Positions 13,994-13,997 of a stretch of 13,997 nucleotides of DNA are shown in pieces (the first letter of the stretch is position 1; each line of letters begins with the position of its first letter). The notes below the pieces were generated by a model, which saw only the letters and a program-made list of their open reading frames with translations, did not search any database and was not told the origin of the DNA. The stretch covers positions 1-13,997 of the forward strand of contig PLWR01000307.1 in the NCBI GenBank assembly GCA_003165615.1, read 5' to 3'. This DNA is from Acidobacteriota bacterium (GTDB lineage: Bacteria > Acidobacteriota > Terriglobia > UBA7540). Position numbers and translations under genes: made by a program.

Positions 13994-13997
13994 GCGG

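Overview
The window reads as GC-rich chromosomal DNA from a free-living Gram-negative bacterium. Outer-membrane efflux genes and lipoprotein and signal peptides show the double membrane. The secreted-protein C-terminal module (VLVYRDGHQLEVQNY...), the 'ADLKVGAT'-type intergenic repeat, the G/C-rich 'CCCTCGCCCC..GGGGGAGAGG' repeats and the mix of genes resemble Acidobacteriota. That taxonomic call rests on pattern memory and was not tested by any search. No rRNA, tRNA, CRISPR array, transposase or phage gene is visible.

Layout. (1) 1-1004, minus strand: two tandem Crp/Fnr-type regulators, the distal one cut by the window edge. Across a 143-bp divergent intergenic region lies a 7Fe-type ferredoxin (1148-1408, plus). 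(2) 1421-2076, minus: a VapC-type PIN toxin overlapped by its Phd/YefM-type antitoxin. (3) 2150-3448, minus: an MFS_3-type drug/siderophore exporter. (4) 3632-4354, minus: an uncharacterised secreted protein with a coiled coil and a conserved-looking C-terminal domain. (5) 4355-4817: a non-coding stretch holding a nested inverted-repeat (REP/MITE-like) element and the leader of the next operon. (6) 4818-11656, plus: a complete tripartite RND efflux system in the order outer-membrane channel, periplasmic adaptor lipoprotein, RND pump. The two gaps between its genes are unusually wide and filled with repeats. (7) 11808-13993, plus: an SHS/Jen1-like MFS carboxylate transporter followed by an L-lactate permease (LctP) that stops half-way through the family's usual length, apparently by a frameshift.

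How the parts work together. The RND operon should pump hydrophobic or toxic compounds from the inner membrane and periplasm out of the cell. The two genes at the right end suggest uptake of lactate or another short monocarboxylate by two unrelated carriers. The Crp-like genes probably regulate locally or globally, but neither a ligand nor targets can be read from sequence. I see no clearly new multi-gene system. The points most worth a second look are the lactate permease frameshift, the altered Jen1 signature next to it, the repeat-derived start region of the efflux adaptor, the nested inverted-repeat element, and two promoters that end 6-7 nt before a start codon.
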